From assembly GCF_030271535.1 (NCBI RefSeq), contig NZ_JASCXJ010000006.1:124001-188000 (forward strand): a stretch of 64,000 nucleotides of DNA. Reading direction: 5' to 3'. Under the pieces are notes generated by a model that saw only the letters and a list, made by a program, of their open reading frames with translations, was not told the origin of the DNA and searched no databases. The position numbers and the translations under genes were made by a program. Positions 27,865 through 36,439 of this stretch are shown piece by piece. This stretch comes from Nocardiopsis sp. ATB16-24 (GTDB lineage Bacteria; Actinomycetota; Actinomycetes; Streptosporangiales; Streptosporangiaceae). How positions within the stretch are numbered: position 1 is the stretch's first letter; every line of letters begins with the position of its first letter.

Positions 27865-28278
27865 TCAGAAGTCGTCCGCGTCGAGTTCGGCGCGGGCGAA
27901 CAGGGCCAGTTCGGTGCCGTCGGGGTCGTAGAAGAGCAGCGTGGATCCCTCCTCGCCGTGCATCACGGGGGAGTGCTCCACGTCCATCCGCGCGAAGCGT
28001 TCCTCCCACGCCTCCAGTTCACCGATGTCGTCCACGCCGAGGGTCAGACGGTCCAGGCCGCAGTGTCTACGATCGAACCGGCCTTTGAAGTTGTCGCGGT
28101 GCTGGATGAGCGCCAACGACAGTCCCGAGGCCGGGTGGCGACATTCGGTGCGGAGTGTGCCCTTGCGGTCGTGCTTGGCCAGGACGCGGAACCCCAGGAC
28201 CGTGCGGTAGAAACGCACGCTCTCGTCGCGGTCGCGCACGGACAGGGTGATACGGGCGAGCCCGTTGAGCTGGGGCAC
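27865..28278 (-). CDS. VOC (glyoxalase/dioxygenase fold) family protein
   Basis: 137 residues forming two beta-alpha-beta-beta-beta modules (LARITLSVRDRDESVRFYRT VLGF; LDRLTLGVDDIGELE; LLFYDPDGTELALFA). Metal-ligand positions of the VOC fold appear as the His of RRHCGLDRL and the Glu of GTELALF, so a metal-dependent enzyme is possible, but these proteins are too diverse to assign a reaction. GTG 28278 is preferred because AAAGAGG lies five bases upstream; an in-frame ATG at 28332 would add 18 residues. Confidence 0.82.
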   Translation of the reverse strand: MPQLNGLARITLSVRDRDESVRFYRTVLGFRVLAKHDRKGTLRTECRHPASGLSLALIQHRDNFKGRFDRRHCGLDRLTLGVDDIGELEAWEERFARMDVEHSPVMHGEEGSTLLFYDPDGTELALFARAELDADDF

Positions 28279-28431
28279 GGGTACCTCTTTGCGGCGGGGG
28301 CCGAAGGGGGTCGACAGGTCGAGCACGGTCATCGAGCGTAACCCCGAGTGGGGACGACGGCCACCTCCCGGACGGGGTCGCCGGACCGGAGCCGACCCCG
28401 GTTCCGTGGTACGGGGACGGAGGTCGAAAGC

Positions 28432-29685
28432 TCAGGAGGCGGGTTCGGCCACGTTCGCGGGGCGGGAGGGTCCCTCCTCCTCGCGGCCGTACCAGCGGGT
28501 GCGCATGACCAGGGTCGTGACGGCGAAGGAGACCAGCGCGCCCGCCGTGGCCAACGTGAACGCCCCCTGGTGACCCAGGGAGTCGGCCAGGATGCCCGAG
28601 CCCATCGACCCCAGTGACTGGCCCAGGATCAGGGAGCTCAGGATGACGGCCATGGACTGGGACAGCCGACTCGCCGGAGCGGCCCGTTCGATGAGCCCGA
28701 ACAGGCTCACGATGTGCGGACCGATGGCCGCGCCCAGCACGAAGACGACCACGGCCAGGCTCGCCACACCATGGTCCAGGTACAACGGCAGGGTGAGCAC
28801 GAACAGCGCCCCCGCCGCGATCCGGGTGCGCAGGGTGAGGGCGAACCTCACGGGTACGGAGGCCATCAGCAGCCCCGCGGCGGCGCTGCTGACGCCCATC
28901 ACCGCGTACATCAGTCCGGACAGGTCGCCGTGTCCGGACGCGGTGGCGAAGGCGGTCACGCCGGTGGACATGCCACCGAAGAACACGCCCTGGCAGAACA
29001 TGGGAACGGCCAGGACGAGCAGTGCCGGTGTGGTGATGCGCTCCCCGGCGCCGGCCGCCGGCGCGGTTCCCGGCGGAGCGGTGGGGTGCAGCGCGAACAC
29101 GGTTCCGAAGACGCCGATGAGCGCCGCGGCGCCCAGCACGCTCGCCGACGGTGACAGGAGCACGGTGAGGATTCCGACCAGGGCGGGTCCCAGGACGAAG
29201 GAGGCCTCGTCCAGCACCCCCTCCACCGACATGGCGGCCGACAAGGAGCGCTCGCGCTCCACGCCCCGCTCGGAGCGGCGCCTGATCATCACCACCCAGC
29301 GGGTACGGGCCATGGGGCCGATCTGCGGCATGCACAGGCCCGCCAGGGCGGCCAGCACGGCCAGGGCGGGAAGCGGGGCCTCGGCCAGGATCGCGAGAAC
29401 GAGCACGGTGATCAGTACCGCGTCCGCGATCGAGGTGACCAGTACCGGTGTCCGTTGTCCGTGGCGATCGGCGAAACGGGCGATGACGGGTCCGCCCACG
29501 GTCTCACCCAGGGCGAAGGCCCCGGTCACCATGCCGGCCGTGGCCACACTGCCGGTCGTGGTGGTGACCAGCGTGAGCAGTCCGATCAGGGACATGGAGA
29601 TGGGAAGACGAGCCAGGAAGGTGCTGAGGAGCAGTGGCCATCCGGCGATGTGGTGCATGCGCCGCAAGGTCTGCAAAGGTGACAT
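28432..29685 (-). CDS. MFS transporter
   Basis: 417 residues with 12 predicted membrane segments. The conserved loop between segments 2 and 3 reads ARFADRHGQRTPVL, matching the MFS GxxxDrxGrr signature. Segment 1 is WPLLLSTFLARLPISMSLIG. Sequence style matches multidrug or small-molecule exporters, but the substrate is unknown. ATG 29685 was chosen so that the first membrane segment is near the N-terminus; ATG 29727 is also in frame. It lies divergent from the two-component pair. Confidence 0.88.
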   Translation of the reverse strand: MSPLQTLRRMHHIAGWPLLLSTFLARLPISMSLIGLLTLVTTTTGSVATAGMVTGAFALGETVGGPVIARFADRHGQRTPVLVTSIADAVLITVLVLAILAEAPLPALAVLAALAGLCMPQIGPMARTRWVVMIRRRSERGVERERSLSAAMSVEGVLDEASFVLGPALVGILTVLLSPSASVLGAAALIGVFGTVFALHPTAPPGTAPAAGAGERITTPALLVLAVPMFCQGVFFGGMSTGVTAFATASGHGDLSGLMYAVMGVSSAAAGLLMASVPVRFALTLRTRIAAGALFVLTLPLYLDHGVASLAVVVFVLGAAIGPHIVSLFGLIERAAPASRLSQSMAVILSSLILGQSLGSMGSGILADSLGHQGAFTLATAGALVSFAVTTLVMRTRWYGREEEGPSRPANVAEPAS

Positions 29686-29876
29686 CCGGCCCTCGTCCTG
29701 TCGTGGTCGTCGCCCCTGGGATTTCATCACCGCCGTATCGGACGGGCAAGCGCACAAGGGGTCAAATCATCCCATGATATGGCCCATGGCGAGTGAGAGG
29801 GGATCCCCCGTCGCTCCGACCGAGGGTCGGGGCACGTCCCTGACTTTCGACGGTGCCACCCGGGTCCCGTGATGTG

Positions 29877-29882
29877 TAGGTT
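29877..29882 (+). promoter_or_regulatory. -10 element for leaderless kinase transcript
   Basis: TAGGTT ends eight bases before ATG 29891, with no Shine-Dalgarno between. Confidence 0.4.
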
Positions 29883-29890
29883 TCACCGAC

Positions 29891-31498
29891 ATGGACATGT
29901 CCGAATCGCGTTCCCTCCTCCCGCGTGCTCTGCGCCCGCTCGCGGGATGGCCGGATCGGGGCGCCGTCCTGCGGGACGTGTCGTGGGCGATCGTGATCAT
30001 CGCCCTGTGCCTGACCGAGGTCTCCCTCCGACGGACGACCGAGGGCCCGAGCGGCGCGGAATCGGTGGCCGTCGTGGCGGCCATCGTCGTTCTGGCCGCC
30101 CTGACCGTCGTGCTCAGCCGCCTTTACCCGTTGTCGGCCCTGGTCGTGGCGATGCTCTGCTCGTTCTGGCTGTACGGGTTCGGGTTCGTGCTGCTGGGCG
30201 TGTCCTATCTGGTGGGCCGCCGCATGCCCCGGGTCCGGTCGGCCGTGGTCCTGTTCGTCGTCGGCGCCGTGCTGTGGCTGGCCCTGGCGGTGCTGCTGTG
30301 GCCCGACGACCTCATGGCGTTGACCACCATCGTCAGCACCATGCTCTTCAGCGTCGTACTGCCCTGGCTGGTCGGGGTCTACCGACGCCAGCACGTGGCC
30401 CTGACCACGGCGGGCTGGGAGCACGCCCGCCAGCTCCAGCGCGAGAACCGGCTGACCGCCGAGCAGGTCCGGTTGCGCGAGCGCTCCCGCATCGCACAGG
30501 ACATGCACGACTCCCTGGGCCACGAACTCAGCCTCCTCGCCCTCCGGGCCGGAGCCCTGGAGCTGGACGCCGACCTGGGCGAGGAGCACCGGCGGGCGGC
30601 CGCCGAACTGCGTACCAGCGCCGTCACCGCCACCCGACACCTGAGGGAGATCATCGGTGTGCTGCGGACCGACGCCGAACCCGCTCCCATGTCGCCGGCC
30701 GGAGAGGGGGTCACCGCCTTGGTGGACCGCGCCCGTGAGTCGGGGATGCGGATCGCCCTGGTACACGACGGTGACACCACGGACATGCCGCCGATGGTCG
30801 ACCGTGCGGTCCACAGGGTCGTCCAGGAGTCGTTGACCAACGCCGCCAAGTACGCCCCGGGCGCCGACGTGACGGTGTGGCTCACATCGAGCGAGAGCCG
30901 CGTGGAGGTCAGGGTGACCAACTCGGTGCCGCGTGGTCCTCTGCCCGGGGCCGGCGGGGGAGGCAGACGGGGGCTCATCGGTCTGCGTGAGCGCGTCCGG
31001 CTGACCGGGGGCGTCTTCGCCGCCGGTCCGGACGGAGACGGCGGCTGGGAGGTGTGCGCGACCATGCCCCTGGACGGAACGGTCGAGGCGGCGCCGGAGG
31101 AGGACGACGACGCCCAGATCGACCAGTTGCAGTCGGCGGCCCGCCGCCGCGTGCGCGGGTGGTCGTTGGCCCTGGTGCTGGTGCCGGCCGCGGCTCTGGC
31201 CGCGCTCGTGCTCGTGGTGGGCTGGAACGGCTTCCAGAACATGAAGGAGAGCACGCTGACCCCCGAGGAATTCGCCGGGCTGAGGGTGGGGGACGACCAG
31301 GCGGACGTGGAGTCGGTGCTGCCGCGACACTCGCTGTACGTCGACGCCCGACAACTGGAGGAGGGCGCCGTCCCGGAGGGGGCCACCTGCAACTACTACC
31401 GCAGCGACCCCGCCTTCTTCGGCACGGACGTGGTCCTCTACCAGGTGTGCTTCGCCGAGGGGCGCCTGTCGACCAAGGGAGAGGCACCGTTACGTTGA
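29891..31498 (+). CDS. sensor histidine kinase (HisKA_3 type) with extra C-terminal membrane-anchored domain
   Basis: 535 residues. Residues 28-165 hold about five membrane segments. Residues 195-260 form the dimerisation domain with phospho-acceptor His206 in IAQDMHDSLGHELS, and residues 303-395 the ATPase domain with Asn317 in ESLTNAAKYAP and a G-box at GRRGLIGLRERV. Kinases of this NarL-partner class normally end about here. This one continues with an acidic linker, another membrane segment at 425-445 (LALVLVPAAALAALVLVV), and about 90 residues that would be outside the cell (FAGLRVGDDQADVESVLP; two Cys at 500 and 520). The response regulator gene follows after 68 bases. Confidence 0.9.
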   Translation: MDMSESRSLLPRALRPLAGWPDRGAVLRDVSWAIVIIALCLTEVSLRRTTEGPSGAESVAVVAAIVVLAALTVVLSRLYPLSALVVAMLCSFWLYGFGFVLLGVSYLVGRRMPRVRSAVVLFVVGAVLWLALAVLLWPDDLMALTTIVSTMLFSVVLPWLVGVYRRQHVALTTAGWEHARQLQRENRLTAEQVRLRERSRIAQDMHDSLGHELSLLALRAGALELDADLGEEHRRAAAELRTSAVTATRHLREIIGVLRTDAEPAPMSPAGEGVTALVDRARESGMRIALVHDGDTTDMPPMVDRAVHRVVQESLTNAAKYAPGADVTVWLTSSESRVEVRVTNSVPRGPLPGAGGGGRRGLIGLRERVRLTGGVFAAGPDGDGGWEVCATMPLDGTVEAAPEEDDDAQIDQLQSAARRRVRGWSLALVLVPAAALAALVLVVGWNGFQNMKESTLTPEEFAGLRVGDDQADVESVLPRHSLYVDARQLEEGAVPEGATCNYYRSDPAFFGTDVVLYQVCFAEGRLSTKGEAPLR

Positions 31499-31566
31499 CC
31501 ACGGGCCCGGGCCGGCGCGCGCCGGGAGGAGACCGACGAGGAGGGGAAGGCCATGGAGGAACAGAC

Positions 31567-32229
31567 GTGATCAGGGTGCTGCTCGCGGACGACGAGGCGA
31601 TGATCCGCGCCGGCGTGCGGGCGATCCTGGGCAGTGATCCGGGGATCGAGGTGGTGGCCGAGGCCTCCGATGGACGCGAGGCGGTGGACATGGTCCTCTC
31701 CCACCGGCCCGACGTGGCCCTGCTCGACATCCGTATGCCGCGAATGGACGGGCTCGCCGCCACGGCCGAGATCCGCAGGGTCGCCCCCTCCACCTCGGTG
31801 ATCATTCTGACCACGTTCGGTGAGGACGGTTACATCTCCCAGGCGCTCGGTGACGGCGCAGGCGGCTTCCTCCTCAAGGCCGGTGATCCACGTGAGCTCA
31901 TCACCGGGGTGCACGCGGTGGCCGACGGAGGCGCCTACCTGTCCCCCCAGGTGGCACGTCAGGTGATAGCCCGGTTCGGGGGCGCCCGGGCCGCTCGTGA
32001 GGCGGCGGCCGTCGCCCGGATCGAGGAGCTCACCCAGCGCGAGCGGGAGGTGTTGGCGCTCGTGGGCGCCGGACTGTCCAACGCCGACATCGCCGAGCGA
32101 CTGTTCCTGGTGGAGGGCACGGTCAAGAGTTACGTCAGCGCCATCCTCAACCGGCTGGGACTGCGCAACCGGGTGCAGGCGGCCATCCTCGCCCACGAGG
32201 CCGGACTCGTGGACACCTCCGAGATCTGA
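31567..32229 (+). CDS. two-component response regulator, NarL/LuxR type
   Basis: 220 residues. The receiver domain has acidic pair Asp8-Asp9, phospho-acceptor Asp54 (VALLDIRMP), the conserved Thr of VIILTTF and Lys of GFLLKAGDP. The C-terminal LuxR helix-turn-helix runs LTQREREVLALVGAGLSNAD through FLVEGTVKSYVSAILNRL. GTG 31567 has GGAGGA six bases upstream. It pairs with the kinase gene immediately upstream. Targets are unknown; the divergent MFS exporter is a plausible one by position. Confidence 0.95.
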   Translation: MIRVLLADDEAMIRAGVRAILGSDPGIEVVAEASDGREAVDMVLSHRPDVALLDIRMPRMDGLAATAEIRRVAPSTSVIILTTFGEDGYISQALGDGAGGFLLKAGDPRELITGVHAVADGGAYLSPQVARQVIARFGGARAAREAAAVARIEELTQREREVLALVGAGLSNADIAERLFLVEGTVKSYVSAILNRLGLRNRVQAAILAHEAGLVDTSEI

Positions 32230-32280
32230 GGGCCTCGCTGGACGGACGGGTCCGCGTGGCGAGGGCTCGCCGGAAACTCC

Positions 32281-32567
32281 CCCGAGGCGATCGCGGTGGG
32301 AACCGAGCTCCTGCGGCGCTGGGACGAGCCGCACCGCCGTCACCACACGCCCGCCCATCTGGAGAGCACGCTGCGCGCGGCGGGGAGCCTTGGGCGCAGG
32401 CACGTGACATCGACGGCGTTCTGTACGCGCTCTGGTTCCATGACGCCGTCTACGAGGGCGTTCCCGACCAGGACGAACGGCGGAGCGCTCGGCCGGCCGA
32501 ACGTCTGTTGCCCCGGATGGGGGTGGCGGACGCCCGCGTGCCTTCGCGAGGGACCCCTCCCGTCTGA
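32281..32567 (+). pseudogene. frameshifted, truncated HD-domain phosphohydrolase
   Basis: Two frames together spell the start of a small HD-domain protein. From about 32296 the frame reads LLRRWDEPHRRHHTPAHLES. After a shift near 32390 another frame gives VLYALWFHDAVYEGVPDQDE and AERLLPRMGV before a stop at 32567. The metal-binding HD (WFHDAVY) is present, but the reading frame is broken and the C-terminal third of the domain is missing. Intact relatives are about 200 residues. A recent decay event in an otherwise compact region. Confidence 0.7.
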
Positions 32568-32615
32568 GCGGCGTCCGGAAGCGTCGTGGAGAAGACCCGC
32601 CCGGGGCGGCGGGGC

Positions 32616-32897
32616 TCAGACGCGCTCGCGTGCCCGTGCGGCCTTGGGGCGACGCAGTCCCGACGCACGCAGGCGGGTGACCAGCTCGCGGCTGCCGACG
32701 TGTCGGGCGCCGAGTTCCAACGCGCGGGCGTGCAGGAACTCGGGGACGTCGTAGTGGTCGCGGTCGAAGGCACGCGGGCTCAGCCCGAGCGCGCGGGCGA
32801 AGGCGTGCAGTTCCTGGAAGGAGTGGTCGCTGACCAGGTGTGCGAACAGCCGGTCGTGTGGCCCCGGCCAGAGCGGGGTGTCGATCAGAACGCTCAC
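32616..32897 (-). CDS. DUF4031-family protein
   Basis: 93 residues. SVLIDTPLWPGPHDRLFAHL at the N-terminus and HAFARALGLSPRAFDRDHYD in the middle are characteristic of this small, uncharacterised actinobacterial family. No membrane segment. GTG 32897 is chosen because a TAGAGT -10 lies seven bases upstream on the minus strand, implying a leaderless message. Confidence 0.82.
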   Translation of the reverse strand: MSVLIDTPLWPGPHDRLFAHLVSDHSFQELHAFARALGLSPRAFDRDHYDVPEFLHARALELGARHVGSRELVTRLRASGLRRPKAARARERV

Positions 32898-32904
32898 CCG
32901 CGTC

Positions 32905-32910
32905 ACTCTA
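32905..32910 (-). promoter_or_regulatory. -10 element for leaderless DUF4031 transcript
   Basis: TAGAGT on the minus strand, seven bases upstream of GTG 32897. Confidence 0.45.
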
Positions 32911-32968
32911 GGCGTCGCTCTTCGGGGTACGACGCTCCGGGGGCCGACGGGCGTGGCCCGGGTCCGCC

Positions 32969-33442
32969 TCAGGTCTGTCCCGCCACGGGCGTGGTCACCG
33001 CACGCCAGGGCACCGGGCTCGACATGACCATGGTGCTGGAGGGACGGCCGTGCGCGGCCAGCCTGTCGATGACCTCCTCGAAGTGCTCCATGGAACGGAC
33101 CGCGATGAACAGCACGCAGCAGTCGTCCCCCGTCACCCGGTGCACTTGCAGGATCTCGGGGAGTTCCAGTGAGGAGCGCTCCCGCAGCAGGCAGTGGGCT
33201 CCGAAACACTCCATGCGCACCAGCGCGGTCACCGGAAGCCCCGCCGCGGACGGGTCCACGTGCGCGTGGTAACCGGTGATCACGCCGCGGTCGGTGAGGC
33301 GGCGTACGCGGTCGGCGACGGCGGGCGCCGACAGGTTCACCCGGCGGGAGAGTTCGTTGTAGGAGAGGCGTCCGTCCCGCTGGAGCTCGGTGAGGATGCG
33401 CTGGTCGACGCCGTCCAGCGGGATCGCCGGTCGTGGTGCCAT
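32969..33442 (-). CDS. Lrp/AsnC-family regulator of the kynurenine genes
   Basis: 157 residues. The N-terminal helix-turn-helix (LDGVDQRILTELQRDGRLSY, ELSRRVNLSAPAVADRVRRL) is followed by the RAM ligand domain (VTALVRMECF; VHRVTGDDCCVLFIAVRS). It is divergent from kynA, with a 10-bp-phased direct repeat between them, so control of tryptophan catabolism in response to tryptophan or kynurenine is likely (inference). ATG 33442 is chosen as the start; an upstream TTG would add seven residues. Confidence 0.88.
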   Translation of the reverse strand: MAPRPAIPLDGVDQRILTELQRDGRLSYNELSRRVNLSAPAVADRVRRLTDRGVITGYHAHVDPSAAGLPVTALVRMECFGAHCLLRERSSLELPEILQVHRVTGDDCCVLFIAVRSMEHFEEVIDRLAAHGRPSSTMVMSSPVPWRAVTTPVAGQT

Positions 33443-33471
33443 ACTTTTGGTTCCCAAGCTCAAGAGTCACT

Positions 33472-33487
33472 AATGCTTACGAATGCT
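33472..33487. promoter_or_regulatory. direct repeat AATGCT-N4-AATGCT, candidate Lrp site
   Basis: Two AATGCT copies spaced 10 bp start to start (33472 and 33482), in an AT-rich stretch between the divergent Lrp-type regulator and kynA. The spacing of one helical turn suits an oligomeric Lrp protein. Confidence 0.35.
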
Positions 33488-33644
33488 AACCCGAGGCGCG
33501 ATTCGCGTACTCGCCGCCCATTCCTTCGCGGCGACCTTTGTCCCATGATGTGTCCTCGTGTCCGCGATCGCCGTACACGGAGGTGCCGCCTTCGCGAGGT
33601 GCCGCGGGCACGCGGCAGTCACACCAGACCGACAAGGGGTTCCC

Positions 33645-34544
33645 ATGCTCTCCACCACCGCCCAGCAGTGTCCGTACGCCGGGGAGGCCGGCGGGGTCGA
33701 GGCGGCCGGGACACAGCGTGCCGAGGCCGACCAGGACAGTCCCACCCTGTCCTTCGACCGGAACACCCCCTACGTCGACTACACGGGGATCGACACCCTC
33801 CTCGATCTGCAAAGGCCCCGCACCGATGAGCCGGCCGAGTCCGCGTTCATCATCACCACCCAGATCATGGAGCTGCTCTTCGTCCTGGTGCGGGAGCGGT
33901 GGGAGGCCGCCCGCGAGGCGTTGGAGGCCGATGACGTCCCCGGTGCCCTGGCCTGGTTGAGGCGCGCGTGCAACGCCCAGGACGTGCTCAACGACTCCTG
34001 GGCCCTGCTCGCCGACATGACGCCCACCGAGTTCAACCGTTTCCGTGACTCCTTCGGCGAGGCCTCGGGTTTTCAGTCCTACGGCTACCGTGAACTGGAG
34101 TTCCTGCTCGGCAACAAGTCGGCCGCCATGATCCGCCCGCACAAGGGCATGACCGACGTCGCACGACGCCTCAGGGATCTGCTGGAGCGCCCCGGTCTCT
34201 ACGACGCCGCACTGCGCCTGCTGCACCGTCGCGGTCTCTCCGTCCCCGCCGACCGGGTCGAACGCGACTGGACCCTGCCCTATGAGCCCAGCCCCGAGGT
34301 CGAGGCGGCGTGGTCGGCCGTCTACGCCGACGACCGGCCGGGCAACGACCTCTTCCTGCTCGCCGAGGCGCTGCTCGACGTCGCCGAACGGGTGACCAGG
34401 TGGCGTCACCACCACCTGCTCGCCGTCAAGCGCACGATGGGGGCCAAGCGCGGCAGCGGTGGTTCCAGCGGTCTGAACTGGCTGGCGCGCCACGTCGAGC
34501 AGGACGTCTTCCCCGAACTGTGGTCGCTTCGCAGCACCATCTGA
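33645..34544 (+). CDS. kynA: tryptophan 2,3-dioxygenase
   Basis: 299-residue haem enzyme that opens the indole ring of L-tryptophan to N-formylkynurenine. Family landmarks are PYVDYTGIDTLLDLQ, SGFQSYGYRELEFLLGNK (substrate carboxylate site), the proximal haem His in TRWRHHH, and GAKRGSGGSSGLNWL near the C-terminus. The distal active-site His of Xanthomonas and human enzymes (FIIQHQ) is Thr here (FIITTQ). ATG 33645 follows AAGGGG; longer in-frame starts lack family similarity. kynU follows after 99 bases, and no formamidase gene lies between or after. Confidence 0.92.
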   Translation: MLSTTAQQCPYAGEAGGVEAAGTQRAEADQDSPTLSFDRNTPYVDYTGIDTLLDLQRPRTDEPAESAFIITTQIMELLFVLVRERWEAAREALEADDVPGALAWLRRACNAQDVLNDSWALLADMTPTEFNRFRDSFGEASGFQSYGYRELEFLLGNKSAAMIRPHKGMTDVARRLRDLLERPGLYDAALRLLHRRGLSVPADRVERDWTLPYEPSPEVEAAWSAVYADDRPGNDLFLLAEALLDVAERVTRWRHHHLLAVKRTMGAKRGSGGSSGLNWLARHVEQDVFPELWSLRSTI

Positions 34545-34643
34545 CCCCCCTCTGGTGTCGGGGGGACCGCCGGCGCATGATCGGCCTGTGCGCCGATCAC
34601 GCGCCCATCCGCAACGTTCCGAGCCTTCAGGAAGCAGGACCCG

Positions 34644-35882
34644 ATGACCCCTACCACTCGTGAGGACTGTGCCGCGCTCGACGCGGCCGACCCCCTCGCC
34701 GCCTTCCGTGAGGAGTTCGTCCTCCCCGAGGGGGTGATCTACCTGGACGGCAACTCGCTCGGCGCGCTGCCGCGCTCCACCCCCGGTCGCGTGGCCGACA
34801 TGGTCGAACGCGAGTGGGGCCGGGATCTCATCCGTAGCTGGAACGACGCCGGATGGTGGGACAAGCCGCGCACGTTGGGCGCCAAGATCGCACCGCTGGT
34901 CGGAGCCGGAACCGACGAGGTCGTGGTGGGAGACGGCACCTCGGCCAACCTGTTCAAGACGCTCGTCGCGGCGCTGCGCATGTCCGACCGCTCGGTGGTG
35001 CTGGGGGAGGCGGGCAACTTCTCCACGGACCTGTACGTCACCGAGGGCGCCGTGTCCTTGACCGGGGCCGTTCACCGTCGTGTGGACCCCGACGGCCCCG
35101 AACTGGCCGAGGCGCTCGCCGCCGACGATGTCGCGGTCGTGCTGCTCAGCCACGTGGACTACCGCAGCGGCACCATGCGCGACATGCCCGGTATCACCCG
35201 CTTGGCGCACGAACACGGCGCCCTGGTGATCTGGGACCTGTGCCACAGCGCCGGCGCGGTCCCGCTCGACCTCTCGGGCAGCGACGTGGACTTCGCCGTG
35301 GGATGCACCTACAAGTACCTCAACGCGGGTCCGGGCGCCCCCTCGTTCCTCTACGCCGCCCGCCGGCACCACGCGGTGGCCGACCAGCCGCTCAGCGGTT
35401 GGCACGGGCACGCCCGCCCGTTCGACTTCAGCGCCGACTACGAGCCCGCGCCGGGGGTGTCGCGCTTCCTGAGCGGGTCCCAGCCGTTGGTGGCCGACGC
35501 GGCGCTGGAGGCGAGCCTGGACGTCTGGGCCGGGGCGGACCTGACCCAGGTGCGCGCCAAGAGCCTGGTGATGACCGACCTGTTCCTGGACCGCGCGGCC
35601 AAGGCGGGACTGTCCTCGATCACCCCCGCCGAACACGCCCGGCGCGGCAGCCAGGTCTCCCTCGTGCAGCCCGAGGAGGGAGCGGGGTACCCGATCGTCC
35701 AGGCGCTCATCGCTCGCGGTGTCATCGGCGACTTCCGTTCTCCCGACGTCATGCGATTCGGGTTCGCCCCGCTGTACCTGAGTTATGTGGACGTGTGGGA
35801 CGCCTCCCAGGCCCTGTTGGAGGTGGTGGAGACCGGTGAATGGCGCCAGGAGCGCTTCGCCCAGCGGGCACAGGTGACCTGA
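34644..35882 (+). CDS. kynU: kynureninase
   Basis: 412-residue PLP enzyme converting kynurenine to anthranilate and alanine. The fold type I landmarks are IYLDGNSLGALPRST, the phosphate-binding GDGTSANLFKT, LLSHVDYRSGTMRDM, the cofactor Asp in VIWDLCHSAGAVP, and the PLP Lys in GCTYKYLNAGPGAP. Strong AGGAAGCAGGA ribosome site. Second gene of the kynA-kynU unit, ended by the hairpin at 35996. Confidence 0.96.
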   Translation: MTPTTREDCAALDAADPLAAFREEFVLPEGVIYLDGNSLGALPRSTPGRVADMVEREWGRDLIRSWNDAGWWDKPRTLGAKIAPLVGAGTDEVVVGDGTSANLFKTLVAALRMSDRSVVLGEAGNFSTDLYVTEGAVSLTGAVHRRVDPDGPELAEALAADDVAVVLLSHVDYRSGTMRDMPGITRLAHEHGALVIWDLCHSAGAVPLDLSGSDVDFAVGCTYKYLNAGPGAPSFLYAARRHHAVADQPLSGWHGHARPFDFSADYEPAPGVSRFLSGSQPLVADAALEASLDVWAGADLTQVRAKSLVMTDLFLDRAAKAGLSSITPAEHARRGSQVSLVQPEEGAGYPIVQALIARGVIGDFRSPDVMRFGFAPLYLSYVDVWDASQALLEVVETGEWRQERFAQRAQVT

Positions 35883-35995
35883 CCCTCGCCTCGCCGCGTG
35901 GTGTCCGCCACCCCGCGGCGCTCCCCGTGGCCTCGGCGCGTTCCCCGGGCTCCGCCCAGGCGGGTGGCCGGAGAGAGTGTGAGGAGGCGCACCCA

Positions 35996-36024
35996 GGGCC
36001 CGTCCGCCGTCCTCGGACGGGCCC
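35996..36024 (+). terminator. terminator of kynA-kynU
   Basis: Perfect 11-bp stem (GGGCCCGTCCG) with a 7-base loop, 113 bases after the kynU stop. Confidence 0.7.
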
Positions 36025-36439
36025 GTAAACCCCTCCTGGACCGGAGTTTTCCCCTTTTCGGTCCCGCTCGGGTCCTGGTTCGTGGGGTATTGTCCTGAAC
36101 ACGCTGAGTCAATTTACTTGGCGGTCTTGCGCGCTTTGCCTTGGCATGGGTTAGTGTCCCTCGTGATCGGTTCGTGATGCGCGATCGATGAACCGATGCC
36201 GAGCCCTTGGTCGGCCGAGCGCCACAAGGGAGTCGAGACCCCTTCTTCCACGGGAACAGGGCCGCGCGGACCCACGCGCCGAGCCGACGGAGAACCCTTC
36301 CGTCCCCGCCCGCCATCGCCGTCCGCGACGCGGGAGAACCCTGTCCTGACACGCCTTTCGCGGGACGCGTCCAGCGTGCCCGCCGTGTGCGGCGTGCCGG
36401 TGGTCTTCTCGGCCCTGTCGTCGACCCGGCTTTCACCTC
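36025..36439 (+). promoter_or_regulatory. long untranslated region with promoter and dyad upstream of the tail-anchored protein gene
   Basis: No gene is seen. A possible promoter has TTGCGC (36127-36132), a 19-base spacer and TAGTGT (36152-36157). A perfect 8-bp inverted repeat ATCGGTTC (36166-36173) / GAACCGAT (36190-36197) sits just after it, at the start of the predicted leader. The remaining 240 bases to ATG 36440 carry no ribosome-binding site I can see. Confidence 0.4.

Noticed and set aside
33172..33186. Near-match to the CelR operator (GGAGCGCTCCC) inside the Lrp regulator gene
   Set aside because: Only part of the palindrome is present, it lies within coding sequence, and codon usage alone can produce it.
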